A DNA stretch of 64,000 bases from Aquarana catesbeiana (GCF_042186555.1 NC_133326.1:688166444-688230443); one strand, 5' to 3'. Positions 1 to 10,860 are shown, counted from the first letter of the stretch. The notes: generated by a model from the letters alone, not told the origin. Made by a program: numbers and translations.

Positions 1-980
1 TCCAAGAGTAAGGCATTACTCGTGGGATGCAGTGGCGGGCGTTGGTCTGTGCAAGGGAAGGAAGATGGAAAAAGTAAGTGGGGGATCTAACGTTGTTATG
101 GATCCGGATGTTTTTTGGTTCCCGGTTAACGGAGGTTAGCCGGGAAGTGATAATGGGGCACTGCGGGAATTGTTAGTCTCTGAGCCAGCTTGTCGGCTTG
201 AGGCCTAGTTGAGACATTTTGATAAGTACCGCAGTGTTACATGGGTGATGACCATCAGACTGAGTTTAAGTGATAGCGCAGACCAACGCTCTTTAGTTTA
301 AGGTTTTTTCATTGAGTAACAGATGTTTGTTGTTTATTGTTTTGATGACAGAGTTTATAAGAAAGTTATAAATATATATTGTGTTAAATAAAGTAGGCTG
401 CTACGGCCTTTTTTACTCCAAATTTTGGTGTGGTCTGGTTTATTGGGAGTAGAAAGTTAAGAGGGGTGTTGATAAGGGTGTACAACATCTGTTATCCAAC
501 AGTCATGAGCAAGGAGGCTTTTTCTATTATATCTATTTACATGAGGAACATTCACCGCAGCCAATCATCGGTCCAGAGGACATCCACAAGGGTCGCCCCG
601 CACGTGCATTTGACCTAACTAGCGATAGTTGGTCCACTCCCAGGGGTGAGTGCACATCTACTGGGGGGGGGGGGGGGGGCACCCTATTTAAAGCACATAG
701 GAATCATCCATCTATTCAAGTCACAGCACTGGATACTGTTCCACTAGCACGAGCACCTTTTTTTTTCACTGGGGACTGTTTTATTAATTTCATTAATTGT
801 TACCAGTGTATCACCTATATTTTATTACCTGTATGTAATTTTTTAGCATTTAGCGCGGTATACTTTTTATCATTTATTAATTGTTCACACCAATTTCACA
901 CTGCAGCTGCTTTAATTATGTCGTAAAGCAATTCGTTTTCTTTATCCATATTAACACATACATGAGGTTTTTTTCACTTA
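1..980. other. No gene seen; AT-rich sequence upstream of the first exon
   Basis: No coding exon or complete element is recognisable here. Visible items are an imperfect inverted repeat (39-52 against 276-289, 13 of 14 bases complementary), a run of 17 G at 663-679, and an AT-rich stretch at 720-900. If the exon at 1546 belongs to a gene that began upstream, this is intron. The motif agcgcggtata near 856 recurs at the end of the insertion at 9156-9870, so part of it is probably an old repeat. Confidence 0.4.
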
Positions 981-1374
981 TACACGTACACACGAGCAGA
1001 CTTTCCGGCAGAAAAGGTCCGACGGAACGAATCTGTTGGACATTCCGATCGTTTGTGGGCTTCATCGGACCTTTTCTGTCGAAAAATCTGACGGACCTTA
1101 GAAATAGAACATGTTTCAAATCTTTCCGATGGACTCGATTCCTATCCTATAGAAAAAAATGTTTGTCTGTATGCTAGTCCGACGGACCGAAAAACGACAC
1201 AAGGGCAGCTGTTGGCTACTGGCTATGAACTTCCTTATTTTAGTCCGGTTGTACGTCATTACGATCGGACTTTGGTGGGATCATGTGTAGGCAAGTCCGT
1301 TTCATTGGAACTCCGTCGAAAAAAAGTCCTTCGGAGTTCAGTCTGACTTGAAGTCTGCTCGTGTTTACGCGCCA
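981..1374. mobile_element. Harbinger-like palindromic MITE, TTA target duplication
   Basis: A 394-bp non-coding element with imperfect terminal inverted repeats (tacacgtacacacgagcaga at the left, the complementary tctgctcgtgtttacgcgcca at the right). It is flanked on both sides by TTA (978-980 and 1375-1377). The interior is full of short gtccgac/gtcggac motifs. The copy at 53009-53432 shows the same internal blocks in reverse orientation. A 3-bp TWA duplication is the PIF/Harbinger habit; the superfamily call rests on that alone. Confidence 0.65.
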
Positions 1375-1545
1375 TTACTTTCATTCTTTGGCGCTTTGGT
1401 TCATTTTCATATTTTTTCACTGTATGTCATTACTATATTGTTATGTTAGATTTTTATGTCATTGCTATATTTTTATGTTAAATTGTTATGTTATATTGGT
1501 ATATCATTGCTATATTGTTATGTTATGTTGTATTGTCTCCCCCAG

Positions 1546-1704
1546 CTGAAAGTTTGTGCTCAGTCTGCTCACCACATCGGGAATGTCAGGATCGTCACCT
1601 CCTCCAGCAATATGAATGTTTCCATTGAGAGGGAGAACGGAGAGCCGGTGTTCAGTGCCAAGCTGCCTGTATCTCTGAACTCCAAGAATAGCAGTACTAT
1701 TGAG
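1546..1704 (+). CDS. Scramblase-like protein, internal exon A (53 codons)
   Basis: An internal coding exon bounded by a pyrimidine-rich acceptor ending in cccccag and a donor reading gag|gtgagg. Both ends are phase 0 and the 53 codons are open. The peptide has the spacing of a tubby-like/scramblase beta-barrel: a strand, an IGNVRIV turn (residues 11-17 of the exon), then NVSIERENGEPVF. By eye it aligns with the C-terminal half of phospholipid scramblases, where an I-G-Y-V step precedes alternating strands. Scramblases are single-pass membrane proteins linked to calcium-dependent lipid movement; whether this one scrambles lipid cannot be seen. Upstream exons lie outside the window or are not recognisable. 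A LURP/tubby-fold protein that is not a true scramblase is the main alternative. Confidence 0.6.
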
Positions 1705-2646
1705 GTGAGGTTTTTCCTGGGTTGGGCAGCAGAAGGGAACTAGAAGCAGAATCTCAAGTTAAAATGTATACACATACACAGCAGTGTGTGAGAGCACTGG
1801 CTCCTCCCCTGTACCTCTTGGACAGGCAATCTCTTATTGAAAAACTTGGCCTGAGCCATACCGAGAAGGGCACTGCTCTGACTTACCCATTCCTGTGTTT
1901 ATTTTTGATCTTGAACTGTTGGGCTTTGTAGACAACAGGCTTTTACAACATAGCAGCTAAGAACAGACAAGTAAATATGTGAGAAGGAGCGTACAGTGAC
2001 ACCTGCTGGCTGTAAATGTAATGATGAAATATCACATACAAATATTTTGTATTCGGGTTTTTCATCTTCTCCTTACTATCTCTTGGGTAAAAAATTTTGT
2101 TCTTTACAGAGCTCAGCAGCTCAAGCTAAAGCTTACACACACAAAAAGTCAGAGCAGCAACTCCTCCTCCTCACTCCGTGTTACTCTATCTACTGCAGTT
2201 CTGGTCCTTTAACCCATTGTACTGTGGGAATCTTGTGTTATATATAGATAAGCTGCAAGTTTCAACTGGCTGCCTGCATACAAAAAATATAAAATATTCA
2301 TAGGCTTCATAAGCAATATTTTATTAAAGTAACGTTACTCGAAATTCAACGACTGAGAAGGGTGGGCCAAGGACAGTCAGGGTGAGGAGAAAAGGGCTAA
2401 ATGGTGCTTTATGTCCTCCAGCCAGGAACTGAGGTGGGCTATATCTGACTTACTGTAGCTTCTAGTGCACATTGTGAGAAGCTCACAGTGTGCAGTGAAA
2501 ACAGAGTAAGAAATTTCAGTACAGGAGAGAAGGCGTTTCAACTGTTACTAGGCTGAAATCAATAAATAAAAATAAAGCTGCATTCATGTGTGTCTTTTCT
2601 ATCTGCCTGCAGTTCCTCTTTATTGTAACCTGCTTCTACCCTTCAG
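1705..2646 (+). other. Intron between exons A and B
   Basis: A 942-bp stretch between a gtgagg donor and a strong acceptor (a long pyrimidine tract ending in acccttcag). It holds no recognisable element or open frame of interest. Sequence is of ordinary composition, with short AT-rich patches near 2280-2340 and 2550-2575. Confidence 0.5.
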
Positions 2647-2787
2647 ATACGTGACACAGATAGCTCCCATCCTGTGGCTTTCATCATCAAAAAGAAGGAA
2701 GGGAAGTTTACCCAAGTCATCTTCCAATTCCCGCCGAACATGGAGGCCGCTCTGAAAGCCGTGATCCTGGCATCCTTCCTCTATGTG
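2647..2787 (+). CDS. Scramblase-like protein, internal exon B (47 codons)
   Basis: A 141-bp exon in phase 0 at both ends, with a textbook polypyrimidine tract before the acceptor and a tgtg|gtgagt donor. It begins IRDTDSSHPVAFIIKKKEG and ends in the helix NMEAALKAVILASFLYV. This matches the end of the scramblase barrel, where a strand carrying I-Q-F-P-L is followed by a hydrophobic K-M-K-A-V helix buried in the barrel or inserted in the membrane. The calcium-binding loop typical of scramblases is not evident, so ion dependence is doubtful. It shares strand and phase with exon A (942 bp upstream) and exon C (17.5 kb downstream), which supports one gene. Confidence 0.6.
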
Positions 2788-2964
2788 GTGAGTGGAAAGG
2801 GCCAGGCCAGTCCCAGGACTCCTAGAAGGTCAGAATGGAGAGAGCAGAGAGTCCATCCAATCCTAATAGATACAATTATACGAGAAGTATGAGGCTTTAG
2901 CAGCTCCTCCAAATGCCATAGTCCCGTCCAATGTCAGCGCTCTTTACAGGCTATTGAGGTGCTA

Positions 2965-3365
2965 GGGCTGTGATCTCCAAACTGCAACCCTATGCAGGTC
3001 TTCATTGGGCCCTTAAGGCACCATTGACAGCAACAAGCAGGCACCGTTTCTCCAATTGACACCAACAGGGGGCCTACTTCCTTCTACTCCAACTATTCAA
3101 GGGTGGGGCATTATTCCTTTCAATGACACCAACAATTGGAAATACTTTCTCCCACTAGCACCAACAATGGAGCACTATTCCTCCCACTGATACCAGTGAT
3201 GGGGCACTGTTCCGCCCACTGATATCAATGTTGGGGTGCTATTCCTCCAACTGACACCAATGATGGGGAACTATTCCTCCCACTGACACCAATGTTAGGG
3301 TGCTATTCTTCCAACTGACACCAATGATGGGGCAGTAATGCTTCCACTGACACCAATGACGGGCA
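2965..3365. repeat. 32-bp tandem repeat in an old hAT-type MITE fragment
   Basis: Degenerate tandem copies of about 32 bp (tgacaccaatgatgggg followed by cactattcctccca). Three copies start at 3252, 3284 and 3316. The block begins with a decayed 'tgatctccaaactg' end. The same end and the same repeat type occur in the better-preserved hAT MITE at 19367-19818, so this is probably a truncated relative. Confidence 0.55.
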
Positions 3366-3480
3366 GTGGCATCTCCAGCTTTCATATTTAGGAGGGGCAC
3401 ATGGGGGGACAGGGACAAAAGGTAGGGGGGGGCAACTATAAAATGCATATATATATATATATATATATATAATCTCCTGG
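3366..3480. repeat. Repeat fragment with (AT)n microsatellite
   Basis: A short block reading 'gtggcatctccagctttcat', a G-rich patch, then (AT)n at about 3447-3472. The same block in reverse complement, again next to (TA)n, is at 58098-58240. It is therefore a dispersed repeat with a linked microsatellite. Its family is not known to me. Confidence 0.5.
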
Positions 3481-3827
3481 GGCCATTTACTACGATCCCA
3501 CAACGAGACCCATTCACATGTTTTGCAGTGAACTCCCTTCCTACTTCATTGGTGCCCCCTAGGGTGGCAGAAGACAAGAGATATTTCACTAGCCCACCAA
3601 GAAACTAGAAGGGTCCAAAGCAGTTGGAGAACTACCAGGGTTGAAAAGGTTGTCTTGCTACCGGGCCCTGGTGTTCTGCCACTGTGGGGTTCCCCAGCCT
3701 CCTCTTACTGCCCTGCCCTTGCTATTGACAGCACTGGTCTGGTTTCTGTCTTCTTGGCAGCGGTGGCAGTCTATTAGGACATAGTGCTGGTGACATTGTG
3801 GGTGCATGCAGGGAAAGGCTGGCACTA

Positions 3828-4187
3828 TTGGTTGTAGAGAGCCGAGCCCCCAGCTGCTCACCTAGCAGCAGTAATGCTGTATAACCTTCTCTGTTGACAT
3901 GCTGATCGGGATGTGATCCAGGTGATGCTCCCAGTCAGATCTAATAAACACAGTATTTATTAGCATCAAGAGTACAACCACACATATATATATATATAAT
4001 CAACCATATGTTCAGCAGCCATGTGGGCTCCATGCCAGTAAGATGTGGGCTTTGATCAATAAAATCACTGATATTTAACACTTGGAGTTGACTAAGAGCA
4101 TCACCTGGATTGCATCCCGATCAGCATGTCAGAGAAGGCTCCACTGCTGCTAAGCAACCTGCAGGGAGCTTAACTGTCTACAACCAT
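3828..4187. mobile_element. Foldback MITE, possible TA target (Tc1/mariner-type)
   Basis: A 360-bp non-coding element with long imperfect inverted arms (about 3828-3932 and 4088-4187). They share ttggttgtaga/tctacaaccat, ctagcagcag/ctgctgctaag and gatcgggatg/catcccgatc blocks. The spacer carries a short (TA)n at about 3985. TA dinucleotides flank it (3826-3827, 4188-4189), as in Tc1/mariner-derived MITEs, but a 2-bp duplication is weak evidence. Confidence 0.5.
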
Positions 4188-4374
4188 TAGAGATGGGCTT
4201 GGGGTGTGTCTGAAATCCCACATGCCCGATCCCGCCAGGAAGCCGACACTTCACAGTGCTAATAACAGGCACTGAGACATTCTGATCTGTGCAGCTGCGG
4301 ACCGGGAAATGTCTCAGTGCCTGTGATTAGCAGGGCTGGACTGGGACAAAAATGTGGCCCTGGACTTCATCCAG

Positions 4375-4750
4375 ACCGGCCCAGGGCACAACACATCAGG
4401 GCACATTATGGCACATGGCACATGGCACATTATGGGGCTCACCGTGCACATAGCACATCAGGGCACATAGCATATGGCACATTAGGGCACAGGGCACATC
4501 AGGGCACATAGCACATCAGGGCACATGGCACATTAGGGCACAGGGCACATCAGGGCACATAGCACATCAGGGCACATGGCACATTAGGGCACATAGCACA
4601 TCAGGGCACATAGCACATTAGGGCACAGGGCACATTAGGGCACAGGGCACATCAGGGCACAGGGCACATCAGGGCACATGGCACATTAGGGCATGGGGCA
4701 CCTCAGGGGGCACATGATCGGGGCACATTATAGGGCACATCAGGGACACA
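4375..4750. repeat. Minisatellite of gcacat/cagggcacat units
   Basis: Many short tandem units built from 'cacatcagggcacatag' and 'gcacattagggcacag', about 18 bp with variants. No coding meaning. It directly precedes the inverted duplication at 4771-5005. Confidence 0.75.
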
Positions 4751-4770
4751 TCACCAGCATCTTACTAGAC

Positions 4771-5005
4771 AGTATGCAGAGTAGCGCAGGAAGCGTGTGC
4801 AGTAAGTTCTCTCTCTCATGTCATGCAGTGCTGTTCGCTCCTCGGTGGCCCCTCCTCTCTTCTCGTCTATCCCGATGATCTTACAAGCTAATGGGGATAG
4901 ACGAGAAGAGAGGAGGGGCCGCCGGGGAGCGAACAGCGCTGCATGACATGAGAGAGAGAACTTACTACACACGCTTCCTGCGCTTCCTGCGCTACTCTGC
5001 ATACT
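4771..5005. repeat. Inverted duplication, arms of about 105 bp
   Basis: The left arm (4771-4873, starting agtatgcagagtagcgcagg) is repeated in reverse complement at 4893-5005, with a 19-bp spacer. The arms carry a few differences, including a tandem repeat of cttcctgcg in the right arm. A transcript would fold into one long hairpin. It lies between a minisatellite and the TTAA element that ends at 5937. Confidence 0.75.
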
Positions 5006-5015
5006 GGCTTACGAC

Positions 5016-5937
5016 CTACCCGCCAGGCGACAGCTGTCGCCGGTTGATGGGTAGATCGCCGCGCACCACAGATGCGGCAGAAACTGGCCCACACTGAGCC
5101 ATCGGCCCACCGGGAATCGCTCGGGGCACACGGAGAACCGGGATCTGTATGTGTAAACACACAGTTTCCGGTTCTCTGAGGGGAGAACTGACAGATCCTC
5201 TGTTCATACAGAGTGTGAACAGGTGATCTGTTAGTTTCCCTGCACAGTCCCCTCCCCCTTCAGTTAGAACACTCCCTAGGACACACATTAACCCCTTCCC
5301 TGCCCCCTAGTGTTAACCCCTTCACTGCCAGTGACATTTTTACAGTAATCAATGCATTTTTAATCGCACTGATCGCTGTATTAATGCCAATGGTCCCAAA
5401 AATGTGTCAACATTGTTCGACGTGTCCGCCATAATGTCGCAGTCATGATAAAAATCGCTGATCGCCGCCATTACTAGTAAAAAAAAAATAAGTAAAAAAA
5501 ATGCCATAAAACTATCCCCTATTTTGTAGACACTATAACTTTTGCGCAAACAAATCAATATACGCTTATTGCGATTTTTTTTTTTTTTTTTTTTTTTACC
5601 AAAAATATGTAGAAGAATACGTATCGGCCTAAACTGAGGAAAAAAAAGTTTTTTTATATATTTTTTGGGGATATTTATTATAGTAAAAAGTAATAAATAA
5701 TGTGTTTCTTTTCAAAATTTTCACTCTTTTTTTGTTTATAGTGCAAAAAATAAAAACCGCAGAGGTGATTAAATACTGCTAAAAGAAAGCTCTATGTGTG
5801 GGGAAAAAATGGCGTTGACTTTGTTTGGGAGCCACGTTGCACGACCGCGCAGTTGTCAGTTAAAGCGACGCAGTAGCGAATCACAAAAAGTGCTCTGGTC
5901 TTTGGCCAGCCAAATGGTCCGGGGCTGAAGCGGTTAA
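5016..5937 (+). mobile_element. TTAA-type (piggyBac-related) MITE, left end unclear
   Basis: A non-coding AT-rich element whose right end reads ccggggctgaagcggTTAA (TTAA at 5934-5937). It nearly matches the right end of the autonomous piggyBac at 43437 and the reversed copy at 63549. Internal landmarks are shared with the other copies: taacttttgcgcaaac, aatatacgcttattg, and gcagaggtgat followed by aagaaagctctat. The left boundary is not clear, so the start is approximate. Confidence 0.6.
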
Positions 5938-6027
5938 TGAGCAGGCTGAATGTACCAAGGTGATTGATCAAATTGGGTACAACCAGCCCTGCCGGATTCT
6001 CTTATGATGATCACTAATGGTTGCTAT

Positions 6028-6616
6028 TAGAGCTGCACGATTCTGGCTAAAATGAGAATCACAATTTTTTTGCTTAGAGGATAGATCACGATTCTCGCGG
6101 CGTAACAACATCTTTCACATTAAAACAAAAAAAATTGGGATAACTTTACTGTTTTTTTTTTTTATTCATTATTCATTAAAGTAACATAAAATATTGCAGC
6201 AATTGACATTTTATTCCCTAGGGTCTCTGCTAAAATATATGTAATGTTTGGGGGGTTCCAAGTAATTTTCTAGCAAAAAATATTGATTTTACCTTAAGAA
6301 AGAAGGGTCAGAAAAAGATTTAGACTTTAAGTGGTTAAACTTCCCGCATTTACACATTGTTAAAAACTTGGCAGACTGCCTGGATTTTTTCTTTACACAC
6401 ATAAGTTTATCCCTTTGGTCTAAGAAGGAAGAGTTAGTTATAATGTTTCATGTTAAAAAGTTGGCAGACTGCCCCGATGTTTTATTTTGACAGCTGAGTG
6501 AGCAGATAAGTCTCTCCACTTGTTATATGAAAGAATCGGCAAACTCTGCAATAGAGATCGTCAAGGGGGGTTGATTCGAGATCACGATTTTTTTAACGAT
6601 TAATTGTGCAGCTCTA
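6028..6616. mobile_element. hAT-type MITE with perfect 8-bp target duplication
   Basis: A 589-bp non-coding element with ends tagagctgcacgatt and aattgtgcagctcta. It is flanked by the identical 8-mer gttgctat (6020-6027 and 6617-6624). The 8-bp duplication and short inverted ends fit the hAT superfamily. The interior is AT-rich without an open frame, so it would have needed transposase from elsewhere. Confidence 0.8.
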
Positions 6617-6640
6617 GTTGCTATAGCCACTAGTGATAAT

Positions 6641-6676
6641 TAGGGGTGAGCTTCGAGTTCGAGTCGAACTCATGTT
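6641..6676. mobile_element. Solo 5' end fragment of the taggg(a/g)tgagc hAT family
   Basis: The bases taggggtgagcttcgagttc and onward match the left end of the elements at 6785 and 14424, then stop at a poly-T run. It is a truncated scrap only. Confidence 0.55.
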
Positions 6677-7040
6677 CTTTTTTTTCTTTTTTTTTGTCCT
6701 CAATGACAACCCTGACATTCCCAGATGGTCTCACATAATATTTAGTATATGTAGTGCTACATAAGATTGACAGAGACTGACAATTAGGAATGAGCTTCGT
6801 GTTTGAGTCAAACCCATGTTCGACTCGAACATTGGCTGTTCGGTCGTTCGCCGAATTCCGAACGTTATGGGCCGTAAGCGCCAAATTCGCGTGGTGCGCC
6901 ACGTCCCATAATTCACTGTGGCATCGCAGTGCATTGCTGGCTGATGATTGGCTAAGCATGCACTATGACCCGCATGCTTGGCCAATCACAGCGCCGTCGG
7001 TAGAGAGGGCTGTAATTGGCCAAAGCCAGGGTGGCTTTGG

Positions 7041-7085
7041 CCAATTATGGCTCAGGGGGTTAAGAACACGCCCCACACTATATAA
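7041..7085 (+). promoter_or_regulatory. Putative transposase promoter of the hAT element
   Basis: A CCAAT box at 7041-7045 is followed 34 bp later by TATATAA at 7079-7085, near the 5' end of the element and upstream of the transposase remains. Spacing and order suit an RNA polymerase II promoter. No transcript evidence is available. Confidence 0.4.
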
Positions 7086-7380
7086 GGCCGTCTGCACGGC
7101 GGCCCGGTGTAGTGTGTGTTCCGGCGTTGAGATACATAGATAGACAGAGAGACAGTGTCATTTCATTTGAGTTAGCTAGATTAGGCAGGACAATTAGTGA
7201 GTTAGCTGCACTTACAGTGTATTGTGTATATATATATGCATCCCAGGTGTTGTGTATATATATTATCTTCTTACTGACAGGCAGGCTTGTCTTGTTACAG
7301 TATTTACAGATACCTGAAGAAAATTGCTGGTGTTCTTTTGATCCTATTAGTACCACAGTCAGGCAGCTAGACTATTTACA

Positions 7381-8290
7381 GTTAGTGTAGTGCTTCCTGC
7401 TCACAGTGTTCAGCTAAAACTACAAGTTAGTGTAGTGCGTCCTCCTCACAGTGTTCAGCTAAAACTACAAGTTAGTGTAGTGCGTCCTCCTCACAGTGTT
7501 CAGCTAAAACTACAAGTCAGTGTGGTGCGTCCTGCTCACAGTGTTCAGCTAAAGCTACAAGTTAGTGTAGTGAGACCTCTGCACAGTGTTCATCTAAAGC
7601 TACAAGTTAGTGCAGTGCGTCTTGCTCACAGTGTTCAGCTAAAACTACAAGTTAGTGTGGTGCGTCCTCCTCACAGTGTTCAGCTAAACCTACAAGTTAT
7701 TTTTTTGCGAGCTCTGCACAGTGTTCATCTAAAGCTACAAGTTAGTGTAGTGCGTCTTGCTCACAGTGTTCAGCTAAAACTACAAGTTAGTGTGGTGCGT
7801 CCTCCTCACAGTGTTCAGCTAAAACTACAAGTTAGTGTAGTGCGTCCTGCTCACAGTGTTCAGCTAAAACTACAAGTTAGTGTAGTGAGACCTCTGCACA
7901 GTGTTCATCTAAAGCTACAAGTTAGTGTAGTGCGTCCTGCTCACAGTGTTCAGCTAAAACTACAAGTTAGTGTGGTGCGTCCTGCTCACAGTGTTCAGCT
8001 AAAACTACAAGTTAGTGTAGTGAGACCTCTGCACAGTGTTCATCTAAAGCTACAAGTTAGTGCAGTGCGTCCTGCTCACAGTGTTCAGCTAAAACTACAA
8101 GTTAGTGTGGTGCGTCCTGCTCACAGTGTTCAGCTAAAACTACAAGTTAGTGTAGTGAGACCTCTGCACAGTGTTCATCTAAAGCTACAAGTTAGTGCAG
8201 TGCGTCCTGCTCACAGTGTTCAGCTAAAACTACAAGTTAGTGTGGTGTGTCCTCCTCACAGTGTTCAGCTAAACCTACAAGTTATTTTTT
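7381..8290 (+). repeat. 45-bp minisatellite with 135-bp higher-order period
   Basis: About 20 tandem copies of a 45-bp unit (cacagtgttcagctaaaact, then acaagttagtgtagtgcgtc, then ctcct). Variants such as tgagacctctg recur exactly 135 bp apart (7886, 8021, 8156), so three-unit blocks were amplified together. Because 45 is a multiple of three, one frame stays open for 328 codons. It encodes a monotonous 15-residue repeat and is best read as a by-product rather than a protein. Confidence 0.85.
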
Positions 8291-8640
8291 TGCGAGCTCT
8301 GCACAGTGTTCAGCTAAAGCTACCTGTAGAAGGTTGGTGGTGTTTTCCTGATCCTATCACTACCGCAGGCAGCTAAAAAAGCTACAAGTTAGTTTTTTGC
8401 GAGCTCTGCACAGTGTTCAGCTAAAGCTACCTGTAGAAGGTTGGTGGTGTTGTCCTGATCCTATCACTACCGCAGGCAGCTAAATAAGCTACAAGTTAGT
8501 TTTTTGCGAGCTCTGCACAGTGTTCAGCTAAAGCTACCTGTAGAAGGTTGGTGGTGTTGTCCTGATCCTATCACTACCACAGGCAGCTAAAAAAGCTACA
8601 AGTTAGTTTTTTGCGAGCTCCGCACAGTGTTCAGCTAAAG
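8285..8640 (+). repeat. 107-bp tandem repeat next to the 45-bp array
   Basis: Copies carrying tttttgcgagctc are spaced 107 bp apart (gcgag at 8399, 8506 and 8613). Each contains one core of the 45-bp unit plus a gctacctgtagaaggttggt segment. It seems to have grown from the junction of the minisatellite with transposase leader sequence. Confidence 0.8.
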
Positions 8641-8673
8641 CTACCTGTAGAAGGTTGGTGGTGTTCTCATACT

Positions 8674-9155
8674 ACAGGCACGGACCAGGTGGCTGCGGAC
8701 CATGTCGTCCTTAGTGACCCAGAGGACTCCGGACCGAATGCCTCAGCAAACCTACGCTGCATGGCCTCCCTGATCCTGCAAAGCCTGCGGAAGGATCCCC
8801 GTATTCGTGGTATCAAGGAGAAGGACCAATACTGGCTGGCAACCCTCCTTGATCCACGTTACAAGGGTAAAGTTGCGGACTTTATCTTGCCATCGCAGAG
8901 GGAGCAAAGGATGAAACATCTTCGGGAGGCCTTGCAGAAAGGTCTGTGCAACGCGTTCCCAGAGACTGGAAGGTTACAAACTCCTGTTTCTGGACAACGT
9001 GTTGCTGAGGCTTTGGTCAGTCAAAGAAGGAGCGGTGGAGAAGGTGGCCGTCTGACCGATGCGTTCAGACAATTTTTTGGTCCGCAGCCCCAAGGTATGA
9101 TCGGTTCCAGCAACCATCGCCAGCGTCTGTTTTACATGGTGCAGGAATACCTAGG
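8674..9155 (+). pseudogene. hAT transposase, C-terminal half, first piece
   Basis: An open frame coding for a hAT-type transposase segment. It includes the conserved LLDPRYKGKV motif and a following helical stretch up to QEYLG. The upstream part that would hold the BED zinc finger and the first catalytic residues is absent; the minisatellite takes its place. The frame is broken at QEYLG by a 715-bp insertion and resumes at 9871. Family knowledge: hAT transposases cut DNA with an RNase H-like DD/E domain and dimerise through their C-terminus. This copy cannot make a working enzyme. Confidence 0.8.
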
Positions 9156-9870
9156 AAGGATATGCTGAGACCACTGTCTTCTTTTATACAAGCGCTTGAT
9201 TTTACTGCTTAACACGTGAGTGTATTTCCTTTGCTTTTTATGTATTAAAATTTCCATACGGAGTTACACTATATGCCTTCCTCTTTCTTTTAATTATGGG
9301 GCTGACTGCCTATATCTACTGAGTCCATCCATACCTTACACTTGTTCGGAGGTCCATCTGGAGGTCATATCTGGATAGAGCATCTGATCCCCTTGGTATA
9401 TTATACCACAAAGCTTGATTGACTCACTAGGTGTACACCTATTTGAGTTCAATCCCTCTGGTAAGCAGCTTCTGGTGTCTTTGGTGGTTGACCCACTATT
9501 AACTGTTATTACATCATACATATTTGAAGTTAAAGACTGTCACTATATTATATCCACATGTGGTTGAGGATTATCATCACACATGACTGAAGCTTGTCAC
9601 TGACTTTTTTCTTTTTTGGACATCACACGTCCAAGTTACTCTGTTTATAGACATCACATGTCATAATAGAGGACTGCTTGGAGTATTTTTGAGCACATCA
9701 TTTATTATTCAAGTTTTCTGTACTAATATTATTTGTCATGGTTTATATGATCACATAAGCGCTGCACATTTCACCCTATTTGTCATTTTTGCAACTTTAT
9801 CCACTGCTGTGCTGGCTGCTTTTGTTTTTTTTTTTTTGAGACAGCGCGGTATATATTTGTTTATAACTTA
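9156..9870. mobile_element. 715-bp insertion with 14-bp target duplication
   Basis: It separates two halves of the transposase. The 14-mer caggaatacctagg occurs on both sides (9142-9155 and 9871-9884), so the borders are exact. A duplication of this length fits target-primed retrotransposition better than a cut-and-paste element. No open frame of note. Near its right end are a T-tract and agcgcggtatata, a motif also seen near 856. The family is unknown to me. Confidence 0.7.
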
Positions 9871-10167
9871 CAGGAATACCTAGGGGCAAGATCTGACTTG
9901 GACACCTTTCCCACCGAAAATCCTCTGGGTTACTGGGTCTTGAGGATGGATCACTGGCCAGAGCTTGCACAGTATGCAATTGAGCTACTGGCCTGTCCTG
10001 CATCCAGCGTTCTTTCGGAACGCACATTCAGTGCTGCTGGAGGCTTTGTAACCGATCACAGGGTGCGTCTGTCCACCGACTCTGTCGATCGACTGACCTT
10101 CTTAAAAATTAATCAGTCTTGGATCACCACCAGCTACCAAGCACCTGATGCTGATGTAACCGAATAA
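9871..10167 (+). pseudogene. hAT transposase, C-terminal dimerisation region
   Basis: The continuation of the transposase after the insertion, in frame from the duplicated target. It contains the hAT C-terminal dimerisation signature: YW near the start, then LACPASSVLSERTFSAAG, and DRLTFLKIN near the end. The frame closes at a natural stop after about 98 codons. Sequence quality here is good, which suggests that the element decayed by loss of its N-terminal half and by insertions rather than by uniform mutation. Confidence 0.85.
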
Positions 10168-10294
10168 TTTTTTTTGAAATCTCAGATCCCTTCAAAGACT
10201 GCCTATGCTGATGCTGAGTGACTATCCCTGAGTAATTATCCTCTTCCTCCTCAATGATCACGTTGATAACTTGTAAGAACATTTTTGGTTCTGG

Positions 10295-10860
10295 GCGCCA
10301 CCACCAGTGCCTAAGGCCCAATTTTTCAGCCCCTGTTTAACAGGAGCGTGTAATTACAGTTTTTGATGCAATACTTTGCAGCAGGGCTCGTTTCTGCGTT
10401 CCAACTAGAGTATCTGTGAGGGGTTGCAGTGTTGTGGCACCAGCACCAGTGCCTAAGGCCCAATTTTTCAACCCCTGTTTAACAGGGGCGTGTAATTACA
10501 ATTTTTGATGCAATACTTTGCAGCAGGGCTCGTTCCTGCGTTCCAACTAGAGTGTCTGTGAGGACTTACAGTGTTGTGGCACCAGCACCACCACCAAAGG
10601 CCCAATTTTTCTGCCCTTGTTCAACAGGGGCATGTAATTACAATTCTTGATCTAATATTTCACAGCAGGGCCCATTTCTGCACCCACCAAGAGCGAGTGA
10701 GGAATTACAGTGTTGTGGCACCAGCACCACCACCAAAGGCCCAATTTTTCTGCCCCTGTTCAACAGGGGCATGTAATTACAATTCTTGATCTAATATTTC
10801 GCAGCAGGGCCCTGTGAGGGCTTACAGTGTTGTGGCCACAACAACGCCTAAGGCCCAAAT
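10295..10860 (+). repeat. Tandem repeat of about 140 bp downstream of the transposase
   Basis: Four to five units, each with aaggcccaatttttc, an aacaggggc(a/g)tgtaattaca block and gcagcagggc. The cccaa landmark recurs at about 10318, 10459, 10601, 10740 and 10854. It lies just after the transposase stop, inside the hAT element, and probably forms part of its 3' non-coding region. Confidence 0.75.

Noticed and set aside
3239..3589. 116-codon - strand frame
   Set aside because: It runs through a 32-bp tandem repeat and an (AT)n microsatellite, giving IYIYIY. Not coding.
7381..8290. Regular 45-bp repeats that superficially resemble a CRISPR-like array
   Set aside because: Units are contiguous with no unique spacers, they lie inside a eukaryotic hAT element, and no cas-type gene is present. 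It is a minisatellite.
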